From positions 1 to 24,307 of the forward strand of contig JAHEAM010000005.1 of the NCBI GenBank assembly GCA_024642765.1: a stretch of DNA of 24,307 nt. The letters are read 5' to 3'. Positions 8,362-17,189 of the stretch are shown piece by piece. The number at the start of each line of letters is the position of its first letter. The stretch's first letter is position 1. The DNA is from Planctomycetaceae bacterium (GTDB taxonomy: Bacteria > Planctomycetota > Planctomycetia > Pirellulales > Pirellulaceae). The notes beneath the pieces were generated by a model. It was given only the letters and a program-made list of their open reading frames with translations, did no database searches and was not told the DNA's origin. Made by a program: the position numbers and the translations under genes.

Positions 8362-11235
8362 ATGCAAACCGAAAATCTTCAATGGCGACGTTGGCTGGTG
8401 CTTTTGCTTGGGATATTGTTGTTTGCTGGCTGCGGGGGCTGCGTGAAGGAAGACCAACCTCAGGATCCCAAAGAGAAGGAAACGAAGAACAAGCCGGCCA
8501 AGCCTGATTTCGAAAACAAACCCGCCGTTTTGTACCCAGGTATTTTCAATCAGGAAATCAAAAGCAATCGAGCCAAGCCCGGGCACTGGGTGCAAACAGC
8601 ATTGCGCAGCCAAGCCAATAATTACGATGCCAATGGCGAAATGCTAACAACCGGAATGAGTTCCGTGAGCAGTGTTGCCGAGGTTCCAGGTACCAACTGT
8701 TTCGTTGAAACTCGGCGCCTAGTCGCAATGCCAAAGGAACAACCCAAGACATTGGAATCGCTAGTCTTTATTCCTTGTGATGAAAACACATCCACTAAAT
8801 CGGTGAATGTACGGTTTGTGATTAACAACCAAAGCCAGGTGCCAGTCGTCGATACCGTCCAGCCGGTACTGCCGTTGAAGCCCTATCAATACCATTTTGT
8901 AGTGTTGGTTGATGCTCCTGATTCCTATTCTTATCTCAAGGTCCTTGACTGCATCAAGTTACCGAATTTGGGTTCGATGAGTTCGCCTGCCTTTTATCAC
9001 ATTGTGATGCCCGACGCCGAGGGCTCGTTGCCGCTTGCTCCATCGGCGCTAGCCTGGACAACAACGGCGTACGTGTTGTGGGATGGAATGGACCCCGAAC
9101 GATTTACGTCCGAACAAAAAACTGCGATCATTGACTGGCTACACTTTGGTGGGCAATTGATCGTCAGTGGGCCCAATTCGCTCGAGACATTGCAAGCGAG
9201 TTTTCTTGGGCCGTACTTGCCTGCTAGTTCGGCAGCTGCGATCAATCTAAGCGATAAACATCTGCTGGAGCTGAACGAAAACTGGTCGACGAATATACTT
9301 AAGAATCCTGACCGCAAATGGGAGTTTCGCGTCCCAACGTCCGCGCCAATGTTGGGTGTGAAATTGGAACTCAACGACGACGCAATGTTTATAAAAGGGA
9401 CAGGTGAACTTGTCGCTGAAAAAAATCTGGGGCGCGGCCGGATTGTGGTGACGGGATTTTCGCTCAAGGACATTCGCTTTAAGAAGTGGCCGAACGCAAG
9501 TTCTTTCATCCACAACGCTCTGATGCGACGGCCTGTGAGGAAGTTTTATAAAGCTGAATTCGATAACGTTGGCTTTCGCTGGAGTGAAGGTCGCTATGGA
9601 TCAACATTCAATCCGATTCTTGGCACAAACTTGAGATTTTTGAGTCGTGACCTCGGTGGTGAAGTGGGTGTAAGCCGAACTCATTTGTCACTCTGGAATG
9701 ACGACGTGTCGTCGCTGGGGAATTCTAATGTGAACCCTTGGTTCAATTCGCAAAACCCGCTCGACGGTGGGTTCAATATTGAGTCGTCGGCCTTGGATGC
9801 CCAGATCGACCCGTGGATGTTTGGTGGCTATGGATTCAACGAACAGGCCGGAATGGGAGCCTGGAACGACTCGTTTGGTGTGGCCGAGGCGGCGCGAAAA
9901 AACATTGTTCGGGTTGCTGGGATCACTCCACCCTCACCCAAATTCGTTCTTCAACTCCTGAGCATTTATTTGTTAGTCTTGGTGCCAGTGAATTGGCTGA
10001 TCTTCAAGTTGATGGGACGTGTTGAATGGGCTTGGATCGCGATGCCCATCATTTCGCTTATCGGTGCGGTGGCGGTTGTCAAATTGGCCTCGTTGGATAT
10101 TGGATTCGTGCGCAGTAGAACACAGATTGGTATTCTGGAAATGCATGACGGCTATGCTCGCGGTCACTTGACGCAATACTCGGCACTCTATTCGTCACTC
10201 TCGACTCGTTATCAAATTGAGATGAATGGTAGGGATTCTGTGGCCCTGCCGTTCAAGTCCAATAGCGATTCGAAGAGTACACTGCGCCCCGTCGTTTTCG
10301 AAACGGGAATCGAAGCTAATCTATTACGAAATTTCTTGGTCACTTCCAATTCCACCGGAATGACCCACCAAGAAACGCTGATGGATTTAGGCGGTGCCCT
10401 GCGACTGATCGATGGTGATAATATCCAGAACGATACGAATTTCGATTATTTGGATGCTGGCGTCGTGCGTTGTCTTAAGCCCGGTCAGTTTGAATTTGCA
10501 CTCATCGGAGAATTGGTGGCCGGACAGAAAGCACAACTCGATTGGCAGAACGCCTCGGCTGCGGAACTCTACAATTATTGGTACGCCCAAAAGGACTTTC
10601 AAAGCATTGATGCGACTTGCCGAGAAATTTGGCCCTCTCTTTTTGACAAAGAAGTGACTTTGAGCAACGAACAGCTGTTCACCGAAGGTGTTGCCAAAAT
10701 TGAGGCATTGTTGCAGCACCCAGAACTACAGGGTATGAATTCGGACTTGATCTTTGCGCTTCAACGACAAACACGACAGCGCGGTGCTGCATTGGATATA
10801 GCGTCTCTTGAAACCAATTACGAGAGATTCGTGAGCGCTTACGCGCAGGCGTCGAAGCAATCCCAAAAGGGCTTGGGGGTAGGTGAATTGTTCGACGTCG
10901 TCACGCAAGAGTTGACGCTAAACGACGGTGAGATTCGGATGTTTGCTCGCACTGTTGCGATGAACGAACAGTCGACCGTTGCCCCTAATGTGACCCAAGA
11001 AAAATCGGCGACGCTGGTGGTCGCACACCTGCGCTTGCCAAAAGCAAGTGAACCGAAGCCAGATGAAAATACTTTGATCGACTTTATCGGGAAATCAGAC
11101 TTGTTCCGGAAGTTCGAAGAGTCCTTGGACACGGGTGAATTTGATTCCGAAACCACCGAAGAAGATGCTTCAGACGACCAGCAAAATAACGAAAACGACA
11201 TAATGTCCAACTCGGAAAAAGATGGTGACCAATAA
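8362..11235 (+). CDS. Large membrane-anchored protein beside ABC ATPase
   Basis: The 957-residue product starts with a basic/hydrophobic signal ending in LLFAGCGGC, so it may be a lipoprotein anchored at C24; the residue at -3 is F, which is not ideal. Residues about 45-520 should be outside the cytoplasm. They include a segment (about 247-278, SEQKTAIIDWLHFGGQLIV) that resembles the glutamine-amidotransferase-like regions found in ABC-associated proteins such as GldG. Two membrane helices follow (about 528-549 and 556-577), then a long soluble C-terminal half with an acidic D/E/N/Q/S-rich tail. Possible starts are GTG 8317, ATG 8350 and ATG 8362; the last leaves the most typical signal. An ABC ATPase follows 70 bases later. 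Function is unknown; a role as partner subunit of that ATPase is inference. Confidence 0.75.
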   Translation: MQTENLQWRRWLVLLLGILLFAGCGGCVKEDQPQDPKEKETKNKPAKPDFENKPAVLYPGIFNQEIKSNRAKPGHWVQTALRSQANNYDANGEMLTTGMSSVSSVAEVPGTNCFVETRRLVAMPKEQPKTLESLVFIPCDENTSTKSVNVRFVINNQSQVPVVDTVQPVLPLKPYQYHFVVLVDAPDSYSYLKVLDCIKLPNLGSMSSPAFYHIVMPDAEGSLPLAPSALAWTTTAYVLWDGMDPERFTSEQKTAIIDWLHFGGQLIVSGPNSLETLQASFLGPYLPASSAAAINLSDKHLLELNENWSTNILKNPDRKWEFRVPTSAPMLGVKLELNDDAMFIKGTGELVAEKNLGRGRIVVTGFSLKDIRFKKWPNASSFIHNALMRRPVRKFYKAEFDNVGFRWSEGRYGSTFNPILGTNLRFLSRDLGGEVGVSRTHLSLWNDDVSSLGNSNVNPWFNSQNPLDGGFNIESSALDAQIDPWMFGGYGFNEQAGMGAWNDSFGVAEAARKNIVRVAGITPPSPKFVLQLLSIYLLVLVPVNWLIFKLMGRVEWAWIAMPIISLIGAVAVVKLASLDIGFVRSRTQIGILEMHDGYARGHLTQYSALYSSLSTRYQIEMNGRDSVALPFKSNSDSKSTLRPVVFETGIEANLLRNFLVTSNSTGMTHQETLMDLGGALRLIDGDNIQNDTNFDYLDAGVVRCLKPGQFEFALIGELVAGQKAQLDWQNASAAELYNYWYAQKDFQSIDATCREIWPSLFDKEVTLSNEQLFTEGVAKIEALLQHPELQGMNSDLIFALQRQTRQRGAALDIASLETNYERFVSAYAQASKQSQKGLGVGELFDVVTQELTLNDGEIRMFARTVAMNEQSTVAPNVTQEKSATLVVAHLRLPKASEPKPDENTLIDFIGKSDLFRKFEESLDTGEFDSETTEEDASDDQQNNENDIMSNSEKDGDQ

Positions 11236-11305
11236 CGCCAACGAAAATTTGCGCAGCGAAGTACGTTTTTGAAAATCCCTAAATCAACTTGCGAAAAACA
11301 TACCT

Positions 11306-12238
11306 ATGGCAATGGTTGAAATCGAACATTTTGGAAAAGAATACGGTGAATTCACCGCCGTGAAGGACCTCAGCCTGCAAATTGGTGAGGGCGAAATGTT
11401 CGGTTTCATCGGCCCGAACGGTGCCGGCAAGAGTACAACAATTCGATTCCTGGCCACTTTGTTGCGTGCGAGTCGCGGCGATGCACGCGTCAATGGACAC
11501 AGTGTGTCGGCCGATCCCATGAACGTGCGACGAAGCATCGGTTACATGCCCGACGACTTTGGGGTATATGATGGTATGAAGGTTTGGGAGTTTTTGGATT
11601 TCTTTGCCGTTGCCTACCAGCTTTCACGCTCGCAGCGAAAGCAAATTATCCCGGATGTACTTGAACTTTTGGACTTAACGCACAAGCGAAACGACTACGT
11701 CAACGGGCTTTCGCGCGGTATGAAACAACGATTGTGCCTCGCGAAAACTTTGGTTCATGATCCGCCAGTTCTGATCTTGGATGAACCCGCGAGCGGATTG
11801 GATCCCCGCGCACGCGTCGAAGTCAAAGCCCTGTTGAAAGAACTGCGTCGAATGGGCAAAACGATATTGATCTCCAGTCACATTCTTACGGAGCTAGCCG
11901 ACTGTTGCACGTCGATTGGGATCATCGAGCGTGGGAATTTGTTGATGCATGGACCGATCGACGAAGTCTACCGCCAGATTCGGAGCAATCACATCATTCA
12001 GGCTCGCGTTACTCGCAATTTGGATCTTGGTTTGTCGATTATACGCAGCAGTCCACAAGTCCGCGACGTTCAGGTGGACGGCGAGCGGGTCGTGATTGAG
12101 TTCGATTCACCGGATCACGACGCCGAAGGACTATTGCGAAACTTGCTCGACAAGGATGTGGGAATTGCCAGTTTTGCCGAGAAGGAACCAACGCTCGAAG
12201 ATGTTTTCATGCTGGTTACTAAGGGTCTCGTGGCCTAG
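11306..12238 (+). CDS. ABC transporter ATP-binding protein (GldA/CcmA-like)
   Basis: This 310-residue ATPase has Walker A GPNGAGKST (36-44), a LSRGMKQR signature (135-142), Walker B LILDEPASG (from about 156) and the switch histidine H192 (ISSH). The sequence IGYMPDDFGVYDGM in the Q-loop region and the roughly 90-residue C-terminal extension (about 220-310, ending FMLVTKGLVA) fit the ABC-2 ATPases related to GldA and CcmA. It lies 70 bases after the large anchored protein on the same strand. No ABC-2 permease gene adjoins it, since the next gene is convergent. It may work with the upstream two-helix protein, with a permease encoded elsewhere, or both. Confidence 0.9.
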   Translation: MAMVEIEHFGKEYGEFTAVKDLSLQIGEGEMFGFIGPNGAGKSTTIRFLATLLRASRGDARVNGHSVSADPMNVRRSIGYMPDDFGVYDGMKVWEFLDFFAVAYQLSRSQRKQIIPDVLELLDLTHKRNDYVNGLSRGMKQRLCLAKTLVHDPPVLILDEPASGLDPRARVEVKALLKELRRMGKTILISSHILTELADCCTSIGIIERGNLLMHGPIDEVYRQIRSNHIIQARVTRNLDLGLSIIRSSPQVRDVQVDGERVVIEFDSPDHDAEGLLRNLLDKDVGIASFAEKEPTLEDVFMLVTKGLVA

Positions 12239-12316
12239 TAAAAATTTGCAGCAGGCGCTAGCAGTGCCGTCGGCCGACCTTTTGATCCAAAATCGCAGAA
12301 TGTTTTGGCCGAAAGT

Positions 12317-13540
12317 TTATCGCCTTGCGCGTTCGACTACTAACGTAGGGTTTTTCGCAAGGGATCGCGCGGTGGACTCGGAAATTTTCCTTCGCTTCAA
12401 CAACTGCGCTAGGCACGCGTCGAGCGTTTGCATTCCTTCGCTGGCACCTGATTCCATCATCGAAGCTATTTGGCGGGTTTGCCCCGCGGCGATCAAATTG
12501 GAGATAGCCGTCGTGCCCCACATGACTTCCGATACAAGAACACGTTGAGAGTCAATGTTCGTATCTAGCATTTGCTCCACAGATTTTGTTGACTGGGATT
12601 TCGCATTGGCCTCAGCGAGAATCAAATGCTGGGCGATTACGCATCGCACTACCATCCCAAGGAGTCGTTGAATCATGTTTTGTTCGTCCGCTGGAAAGGC
12701 GCTGATCAAGCGCTCAACGGCACCGACGCAATCACTCGCGTGAACCGATGCCAAAACGAGATGCCCCGTCTCGGCAGCCGTGATCGCAGTCCGGATGGTA
12801 TCGAGGTCGCGAATCTCGCCAATGAGAATCACATCGGGGTCTTGCCGTAACGAATCAATCAGGGCCTGATGAAAGTTGGGTGCGTCAACGCCGACCTGCC
12901 GTTGATTGACAAGTGATTGTTGACTTTTGTGCACGTATTCAATCGGATCCTCGATTGTTATGATATGCGCCGCTCGAGAGGCATTGATGCGATGGATTAG
13001 GGTTGCGAGCGTAGTACTTTTGCCAGAGCCCGTGGGGCCGGCAACTAATACGAGTCCATATTTCAAGTCGCAGATTCGATAGAGCTCGTCGCTTAGTCCC
13101 AATGCGCTCAACTCGCGGAACTCGTCTTCAAGCTTGCGAAACGCAATTGCTAGATGTCCGCTGCTGCGAAACACGTTGAACCGGAGTCGTGACGCGTTTT
13201 GAAAGGTCAGAGCCCCATCGAATGAACCGCGAGTTTCAAAGCGTTGTTGCTCTTCGTCAGTCAGTGAGGAGACCAACCATTCACGAAGGTCAGTATCGGT
13301 TACACATCCAGCTGTATTGCTTAGCGACTCGAGCTTACCGGCAACACGAATACGAGACTCATTGTTGGCGGCCAAGTGGATATCCGAAGCACCGAGAGCC
13401 AGTGCCGCCTTCAATTTCAATTCAACGACTGATGGATTCGGATTGTGGGACACTGACTTTTCCGTAATACGAGTTACTTCTGCAATTGACCATTTGAGAA
13501 ATGACGTACTGAAAATCAAATCAGAAAAACGATCTTCCAA
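12317..13540 (-). CDS. pilT: PilT-family type IV pilus ATPase
   Basis: PilT ATPases are cytoplasmic hexamers that usually pull pilin subunits out of the fibre. This 407-residue protein has the PilT-style N-terminus (ALALGASDIHLAANN), Walker A GPTGSGKSTT (about 167-176), an Asp box TIEDPIEYVH, Walker B in DVILIGEIRD (about 231-240), the AAETGHLVLASVHASD block (the usual HTS of the His box reads HAS) and a C-terminal GMQTLDACLAQLL. It lacks the extra N-terminal domains and zinc CxxC typical of assembly ATPases (PilB/GspE). The start is uncertain: TTG 13540 overlaps the PilO-like gene by 25 bases, whereas GTG 13453 has GGAA 6 bases upstream and gives a length nearer typical PilT. It is the last gene of the filament operon. 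Confidence 0.88.
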   Translation of the reverse strand: MEDRFSDLIFSTSFLKWSIAEVTRITEKSVSHNPNPSVVELKLKAALALGASDIHLAANNESRIRVAGKLESLSNTAGCVTDTDLREWLVSSLTDEEQQRFETRGSFDGALTFQNASRLRFNVFRSSGHLAIAFRKLEDEFRELSALGLSDELYRICDLKYGLVLVAGPTGSGKSTTLATLIHRINASRAAHIITIEDPIEYVHKSQQSLVNQRQVGVDAPNFHQALIDSLRQDPDVILIGEIRDLDTIRTAITAAETGHLVLASVHASDCVGAVERLISAFPADEQNMIQRLLGMVVRCVIAQHLILAEANAKSQSTKSVEQMLDTNIDSQRVLVSEVMWGTTAISNLIAAGQTRQIASMMESGASEGMQTLDACLAQLLKRRKISESTARSLAKNPTLVVERARR

Positions 13541-14124
13541 TTCTTGATCATGCCATGTGACTCAGAAGATGATTTCATACTAATTGCTACGGGGACAAGA
13601 TTCATTTTCTTTTCGGCCAATTCTGAGAGGAAATTGGTCATGTCGGGGTATGAACCTTCAACTTCGACTTCCCAAAAGGACAACTTTTGCGTGGCTTGTC
13701 GATCGATGATGGCCGTCAAACTTTTGCAGTAGGCTGATACCAACGGCTCGGTTGCCTCGCCTTGGTAGACAACCGACAGATCATTGGCATGTAGCGTTTC
13801 AGTAACTTGTTGATAAGTATCCAAGCGATTCTGCAAGTTTCGCCATGTGTGTCCAAGGTCCTGAACACTGCTGAGGCTGGCTTGGTTCTTGGCTTTCAGT
13901 CGATTGAGGCTTTGGCGCGTCGATTCCAGCTTGTCACTGGCAGCTTGAGCGTCCACTTCGCTAACGGCAACCAGCTGCGCAGCGCGATAAGCAGCATTTT
14001 GATCCCGATAGGAGCGTTGCAGCGGATACGCGAAAAACACAGAGTAAATGGCCAATACCAACGCAGCTGGAAATAACGTCAAAAGGAATCTTTCGCGGCG
14101 GGTAGTCGTTGATTTTGGGTTCAT
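13516..14124 (-). CDS. PilO/GspM-like inner-membrane protein
   Basis: This 202-residue protein has a short basic cytoplasmic tail, one membrane helix (LTLFPAALVLAIYSVFFAYPL, about 15-35), a long coiled-coil-prone stretch (about 45-100, rich in Q, A, S and E) and a C-terminal domain (about 110-202) compatible with the ferredoxin-like fold of PilO or GspM. These proteins pair with PilN/GspL to form the inner-membrane alignment complex. Start ATG 14124 has GGAGG at -11 to -7, overlapping the stop of the preceding gene (TGAGGAGG), so translation is likely coupled; a longer frame to 14181 is disfavoured. Assignment rests on architecture and position, as sequence conservation in this family is low. 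Confidence 0.75.
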   Translation of the reverse strand: MNPKSTTTRRERFLLTLFPAALVLAIYSVFFAYPLQRSYRDQNAAYRAAQLVAVSEVDAQAASDKLESTRQSLNRLKAKNQASLSSVQDLGHTWRNLQNRLDTYQQVTETLHANDLSVVYQGEATEPLVSAYCKSLTAIIDRQATQKLSFWEVEVEGSYPDMTNFLSELAEKKMNLVPVAISMKSSSESHGMIKNWKIVFLI

Positions 14125-14134
14125 CCTCGCCTCC

Positions 14135-15496
14135 TCAGAACTTTCCGCGAATGGTGGGCGACGTAGTGTTGGGAACAACATCGGGAGGTGCTGACTCGAA
14201 AGGTCCGACGTCTTCCAGTAAAATCTGAAACGTCCAAGGCCCTCCGCTGACCATTTTTTGTTGGCCCTTTTGATTTGCCCCGGATACTTTCCAACCCAGT
14301 GGCGCTGCTAAAAGTTTGAGTCGGTTAGCGAGGAGTGGGGCAGCCTCGCCATTGAGTGTTATGCCGGCAACAACCATTCCGTTGGGGTCGTTGGTAAATT
14401 CTTGAACAACCATTTCAGTAGTTCTCAATTCGCCGACCATTTTTAGAAGATGCGCCAAGCGATCACGTTGATTGTCATAAAAGAACTTGACACGTTTCAA
14501 TTCGTTGTTAATTCTCAGGGCTTCCGACTCTTGCTCCTTGAGTTGTTCCAATAGTTTCAACGTCTCGGTGTCGTCACGTTTTTTTCTCGCGTTGGGCAAC
14601 GCAACTTCTTCCGTTAGTTGAATCGTGTTCGCAATCTGTGTCTGGAGCCAATTGCGGTGAAAGATGCAGCCAACCAAAACAGCACAAATAAGTCCTGTCG
14701 CGAGTAATGGTCGCCAATCAAACGAACTGGCTGCTCGTTTGCGGCGCAAGATTGGAACGCCAGAATGGTTTTCAAATATTTGACTTGCGATCGACTGAAA
14801 CCATCCCTCGAGCTCAGCTAAAGTCGAAAGGTCATGGGCAATCGCAGTCCCGTCGATTCCAAGAATTTCGTTTGGCCAACCCAAATCGAACTTTGAGGTT
14901 GGCTCGTCACTCGCGACAGACGCAACCACGCGATGAAACTCAACCAATTTTCGAGATTTGGCGTCAAACTGAAACGCAGTGTTGCCCCACAGCTCCCTAA
15001 AATTCTCACTCGACTGGCTGTTGCTTCCGAAGCCGGCAGGGTGAGCCAGTTCAACTGTCCTTACGCCTTGGTTCTTTACCCAATCCGCAATTTCATTGAA
15101 CTCGGATTCTCGAACTACGTTGACCCAAAACCGTACGTCGCCACTTAAATCGTCGTAGGCTTCGACGCGAACGAGAGCAATGTCCTCGATTTCGATTCCC
15201 GAAAGAGTTTCGACTTCAAAACGCAAGGCGTTGTCGATTTCGTCGGGCGTCATTTGAGCAACGCTCGCTCGAGGAATCGAAATCAAATGCGAGTTGACCG
15301 CATTGCTCAACACAACGACCCGCCGCCCAAGCGGTTGAGCAGACTGTACCAAAGCCTTGACCGCCGCGCGCCAATCGTTGGCATTGTTCGTCGCCAGCGA
15401 CTCGATCGATGTCACCACCCGACTTGCGGTTAAATCGGCGCGAGTCGCTTGATTTTCATTGATCAAGAAAATCGAAATCGAGGGTTTCTTGGGCAT
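14135..15496 (-). CDS. PilM-PilN fusion (GspL-like) alignment protein
   Basis: The 453-residue product joins two parts that are separate in most type IV pilus systems. Residues about 1-235 are cytoplasmic and look like a reduced PilM/GspL actin-like domain (VVVLSNAVNSHLISIPRAS, then MTPDEIDNALRFEVETL, the same order as in PilM). A membrane helix follows (about 258-282, LLATGLICAVLVGC), then a coiled coil (about 290-350) and a PilN-like periplasmic domain (MVGELRTTEMVVQEF, then VVAGITLNGEA). GspL of type II secretion has the same order. Its ATG shares a base with the stop of the pseudopilin gene upstream (TAATG), which points to coupled translation. The N-terminal domain seems to lack clear phosphate-binding motifs, so nucleotide binding is doubtful. 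Confidence 0.78.
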   Translation of the reverse strand: MPKKPSISIFLINENQATRADLTASRVVTSIESLATNNANDWRAAVKALVQSAQPLGRRVVVLSNAVNSHLISIPRASVAQMTPDEIDNALRFEVETLSGIEIEDIALVRVEAYDDLSGDVRFWVNVVRESEFNEIADWVKNQGVRTVELAHPAGFGSNSQSSENFRELWGNTAFQFDAKSRKLVEFHRVVASVASDEPTSKFDLGWPNEILGIDGTAIAHDLSTLAELEGWFQSIASQIFENHSGVPILRRKRAASSFDWRPLLATGLICAVLVGCIFHRNWLQTQIANTIQLTEEVALPNARKKRDDTETLKLLEQLKEQESEALRINNELKRVKFFYDNQRDRLAHLLKMVGELRTTEMVVQEFTNDPNGMVVAGITLNGEAAPLLANRLKLLAAPLGWKVSGANQKGQQKMVSGGPWTFQILLEDVGPFESAPPDVVPNTTSPTIRGKF

Positions 15497-16458
15497 TATT
15501 CTGGTTTGTCAACGTTGATGTTCGAATTCACTTTTCCGATGGGCACGGTCATTGTGACGCCGCCATGCGGTACTTGGATATATCTCACAATGCGTTCGGT
15601 TCCTACCTGGACAACAACAGCACGCAACCCAATGGGCACCGCGTCAAACTGAAAAAAGAGACGCTCATCGTCTTCATCGTCATAGACGACCAACTCGTTT
15701 AGTGATCTTTCGGCGTTTGGGGCCAGTAAGACAACTTTGATATCCCCTGTCGTGGGTCCCAGTTCGACGATTGTGCCGGTTACGGAAACTTTAGCGGCGG
15801 ATAAATCGACGACCAGTGGCACGTCGAGGGCCTCGACTTTGGGAGTTGCCATTATTTTGATCACCTGCATCGACGCGTCGAGCTCGGTCCCAAAACGGTT
15901 CCCCCAACCATCGACAATCTTGGTGGCACCAATCGACAATTGCAAATAAGGACCACGCCAACCACACGCGAGTTTGATTTCCGAATAGTCGTTGGGCTCT
16001 ACCGGTCCCGCGCGAAATTGAAAAGGAAACTCTTGGGCCAATCGACACTGTGGATCCCACAATTCGGATAGATTTGTTGTGGGGATTTTTTCAATGTCAT
16101 TCGGCGGATTCGCAACGGAAATCGGCAAGGTTGGCTCAACCAATCGCGGCAGACGTCCGATGTCGGCGAAAAAACCATCAATCATCGGTGTGCCATCGGT
16201 TTGGCGTTTGTCGGTTGCGCCGAGAATCGCGTTTTGAACGTGTTCAAGTGTTTTTTGCGTCGCTTCGAAGCGAGCGTTTTCCACTCGAGGTTGGATCGAT
16301 TGAACAGCAATGGTTGCCATGATCGCCAAAATGATCAGGACAACAAGTAGTTCTAAGAGAGTCAAACCCTGGCGGCGTTTCGTCCGCGGATTTGGTTTGA
16401 GGCCAATGGCAAAAAAAAACGCTAGATTTCTTCGGCAGCGAGCAGACATGGATTTCAT
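15496..16458 (-). CDS. Pseudopilin with C-terminal beta-rich domain
   Basis: This 320-residue prepilin-like protein has a 31-residue leader ending KRRQG, then LTLLELLVVLIILAI: cleavage would follow G31, and E36 is the conserved Glu5 of the mature pilin. The globular part has CGWRGPYL and VDGWGNRF, as in GspG-like major pseudopilins. From about residue 215 it continues with some 100 residues of alternating hydrophobic pattern (VSVTGTIVELGPTTGDIKVV, later GLRAVVVQVG) that looks like an Ig-like or carboxypeptidase-regulatory beta sandwich, an unusual addition for a pseudopilin. ATG 16458 is followed by another ATG at 16449; neither has a good ribosome site. It is the third gene of the operon. 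Confidence 0.82.
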   Translation of the reverse strand: MKSMSARCRRNLAFFFAIGLKPNPRTKRRQGLTLLELLVVLIILAIMATIAVQSIQPRVENARFEATQKTLEHVQNAILGATDKRQTDGTPMIDGFFADIGRLPRLVEPTLPISVANPPNDIEKIPTTNLSELWDPQCRLAQEFPFQFRAGPVEPNDYSEIKLACGWRGPYLQLSIGATKIVDGWGNRFGTELDASMQVIKIMATPKVEALDVPLVVDLSAAKVSVTGTIVELGPTTGDIKVVLLAPNAERSLNELVVYDDEDDERLFFQFDAVPIGLRAVVVQVGTERIVRYIQVPHGGVTMTVPIGKVNSNINVDKPE

Positions 16459-16480
16459 GATCGTGAACGAACACGAACTC

Positions 16481-17161
16481 CTATTGTCGAAAGTCAGGAA
16501 CCCTCAGGAACATCACGACATCGTCACCACACTCCTCCATGGTAAGTTCGCGATTTAGATTGACACCCGGTTTCATATTCGATTTGTCACTAGGCGTCTC
16601 AAGTTTGCCGTTGGGGCCTGGTGAAACAACTCGGGCATAACGGGATTCTTCCAAGTCAACAGCGCCGTCGTCGTCAAAGTCTACTTGAATCTGCAGTTCG
16701 TTACCCCAGCCATCGACGACTGTCGGCAAGCCAGATTTATTGCGACCCGTTGGCATCAAATAGGGCCCGCGCCAACCGATACCGATCAGCGGATCGTACG
16801 TCGATAGTTCGGGTGCATCCTTTTTGACGTGTTCTGGAGGTTCGGCTTCCAAAAGTTCGGCTACCTGTCGCGGCATGACCTCCGGTTTGTGCGCCATGTT
16901 ATCTAACAAGCCATCAGCTCCCATGAGCGCCTCTCGAACGACCGTCATTGTCTGTTGAGTTACGATCTCATCTGGTGAAACTTTGGCCTGAGAAGGCGTG
17001 TCAATTGATAAAGTCAATGTCGGTACCACGATCAGCGCCGTCGCTGTCACAATCACCAACACAACCAACAACTCCAACAGCGTAACGCCACGACGCGACC
17101 GGGGATAATTCCCAGCAGTTCGCGCGAAAGCGTTCGCCTCTTTGAAATTGACCTGATTCAT
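16481..17161 (-). CDS. Pseudopilin, GspG-like
   Basis: A prepilin-type protein of 226 residues from ATG 17161; the frame is open back to 17296, but that would overlap the gene upstream. The leader ends RSRRG and the mature protein begins VTLLELLVVLVIVTATALIV, with Glu5 at residue 30. The globular domain has IGWRGPYL and VVDGWGNELQ, then an acidic DFDDDGAVDLEE and SPGPNGKLET, which parallels the calcium-binding C-terminal loop of GspG. It starts 28 bases after the first pseudopilin ends and stops 22 bases before the third. No strong ribosome site precedes the ATG. It shares the GWRGPYL/VDGWGN pair with the next gene, so the two are probably paralogues. Confidence 0.82.
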   Translation of the reverse strand: MNQVNFKEANAFARTAGNYPRSRRGVTLLELLVVLVIVTATALIVVPTLTLSIDTPSQAKVSPDEIVTQQTMTVVREALMGADGLLDNMAHKPEVMPRQVAELLEAEPPEHVKKDAPELSTYDPLIGIGWRGPYLMPTGRNKSGLPTVVDGWGNELQIQVDFDDDGAVDLEESRYARVVSPGPNGKLETPSDKSNMKPGVNLNRELTMEECGDDVVMFLRVPDFRQ

Positions 17162-17189
17162 TAGTATCGCTTTAGACAGTGGAAGTGAT

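Noticed and set aside
12239..12316. GTCGGCCGAC palindrome between the convergent ABC ATPase and pilT genes
   Set aside because: The palindrome has no loop and no T run, so it is not a convincing terminator; it may be chance.
12096..12548. Plus-strand 150-codon frame across the ABC ATPase end and the PilT gene
   Set aside because: It overlaps the ends of two well-supported convergent genes and has no motif or ribosome site.
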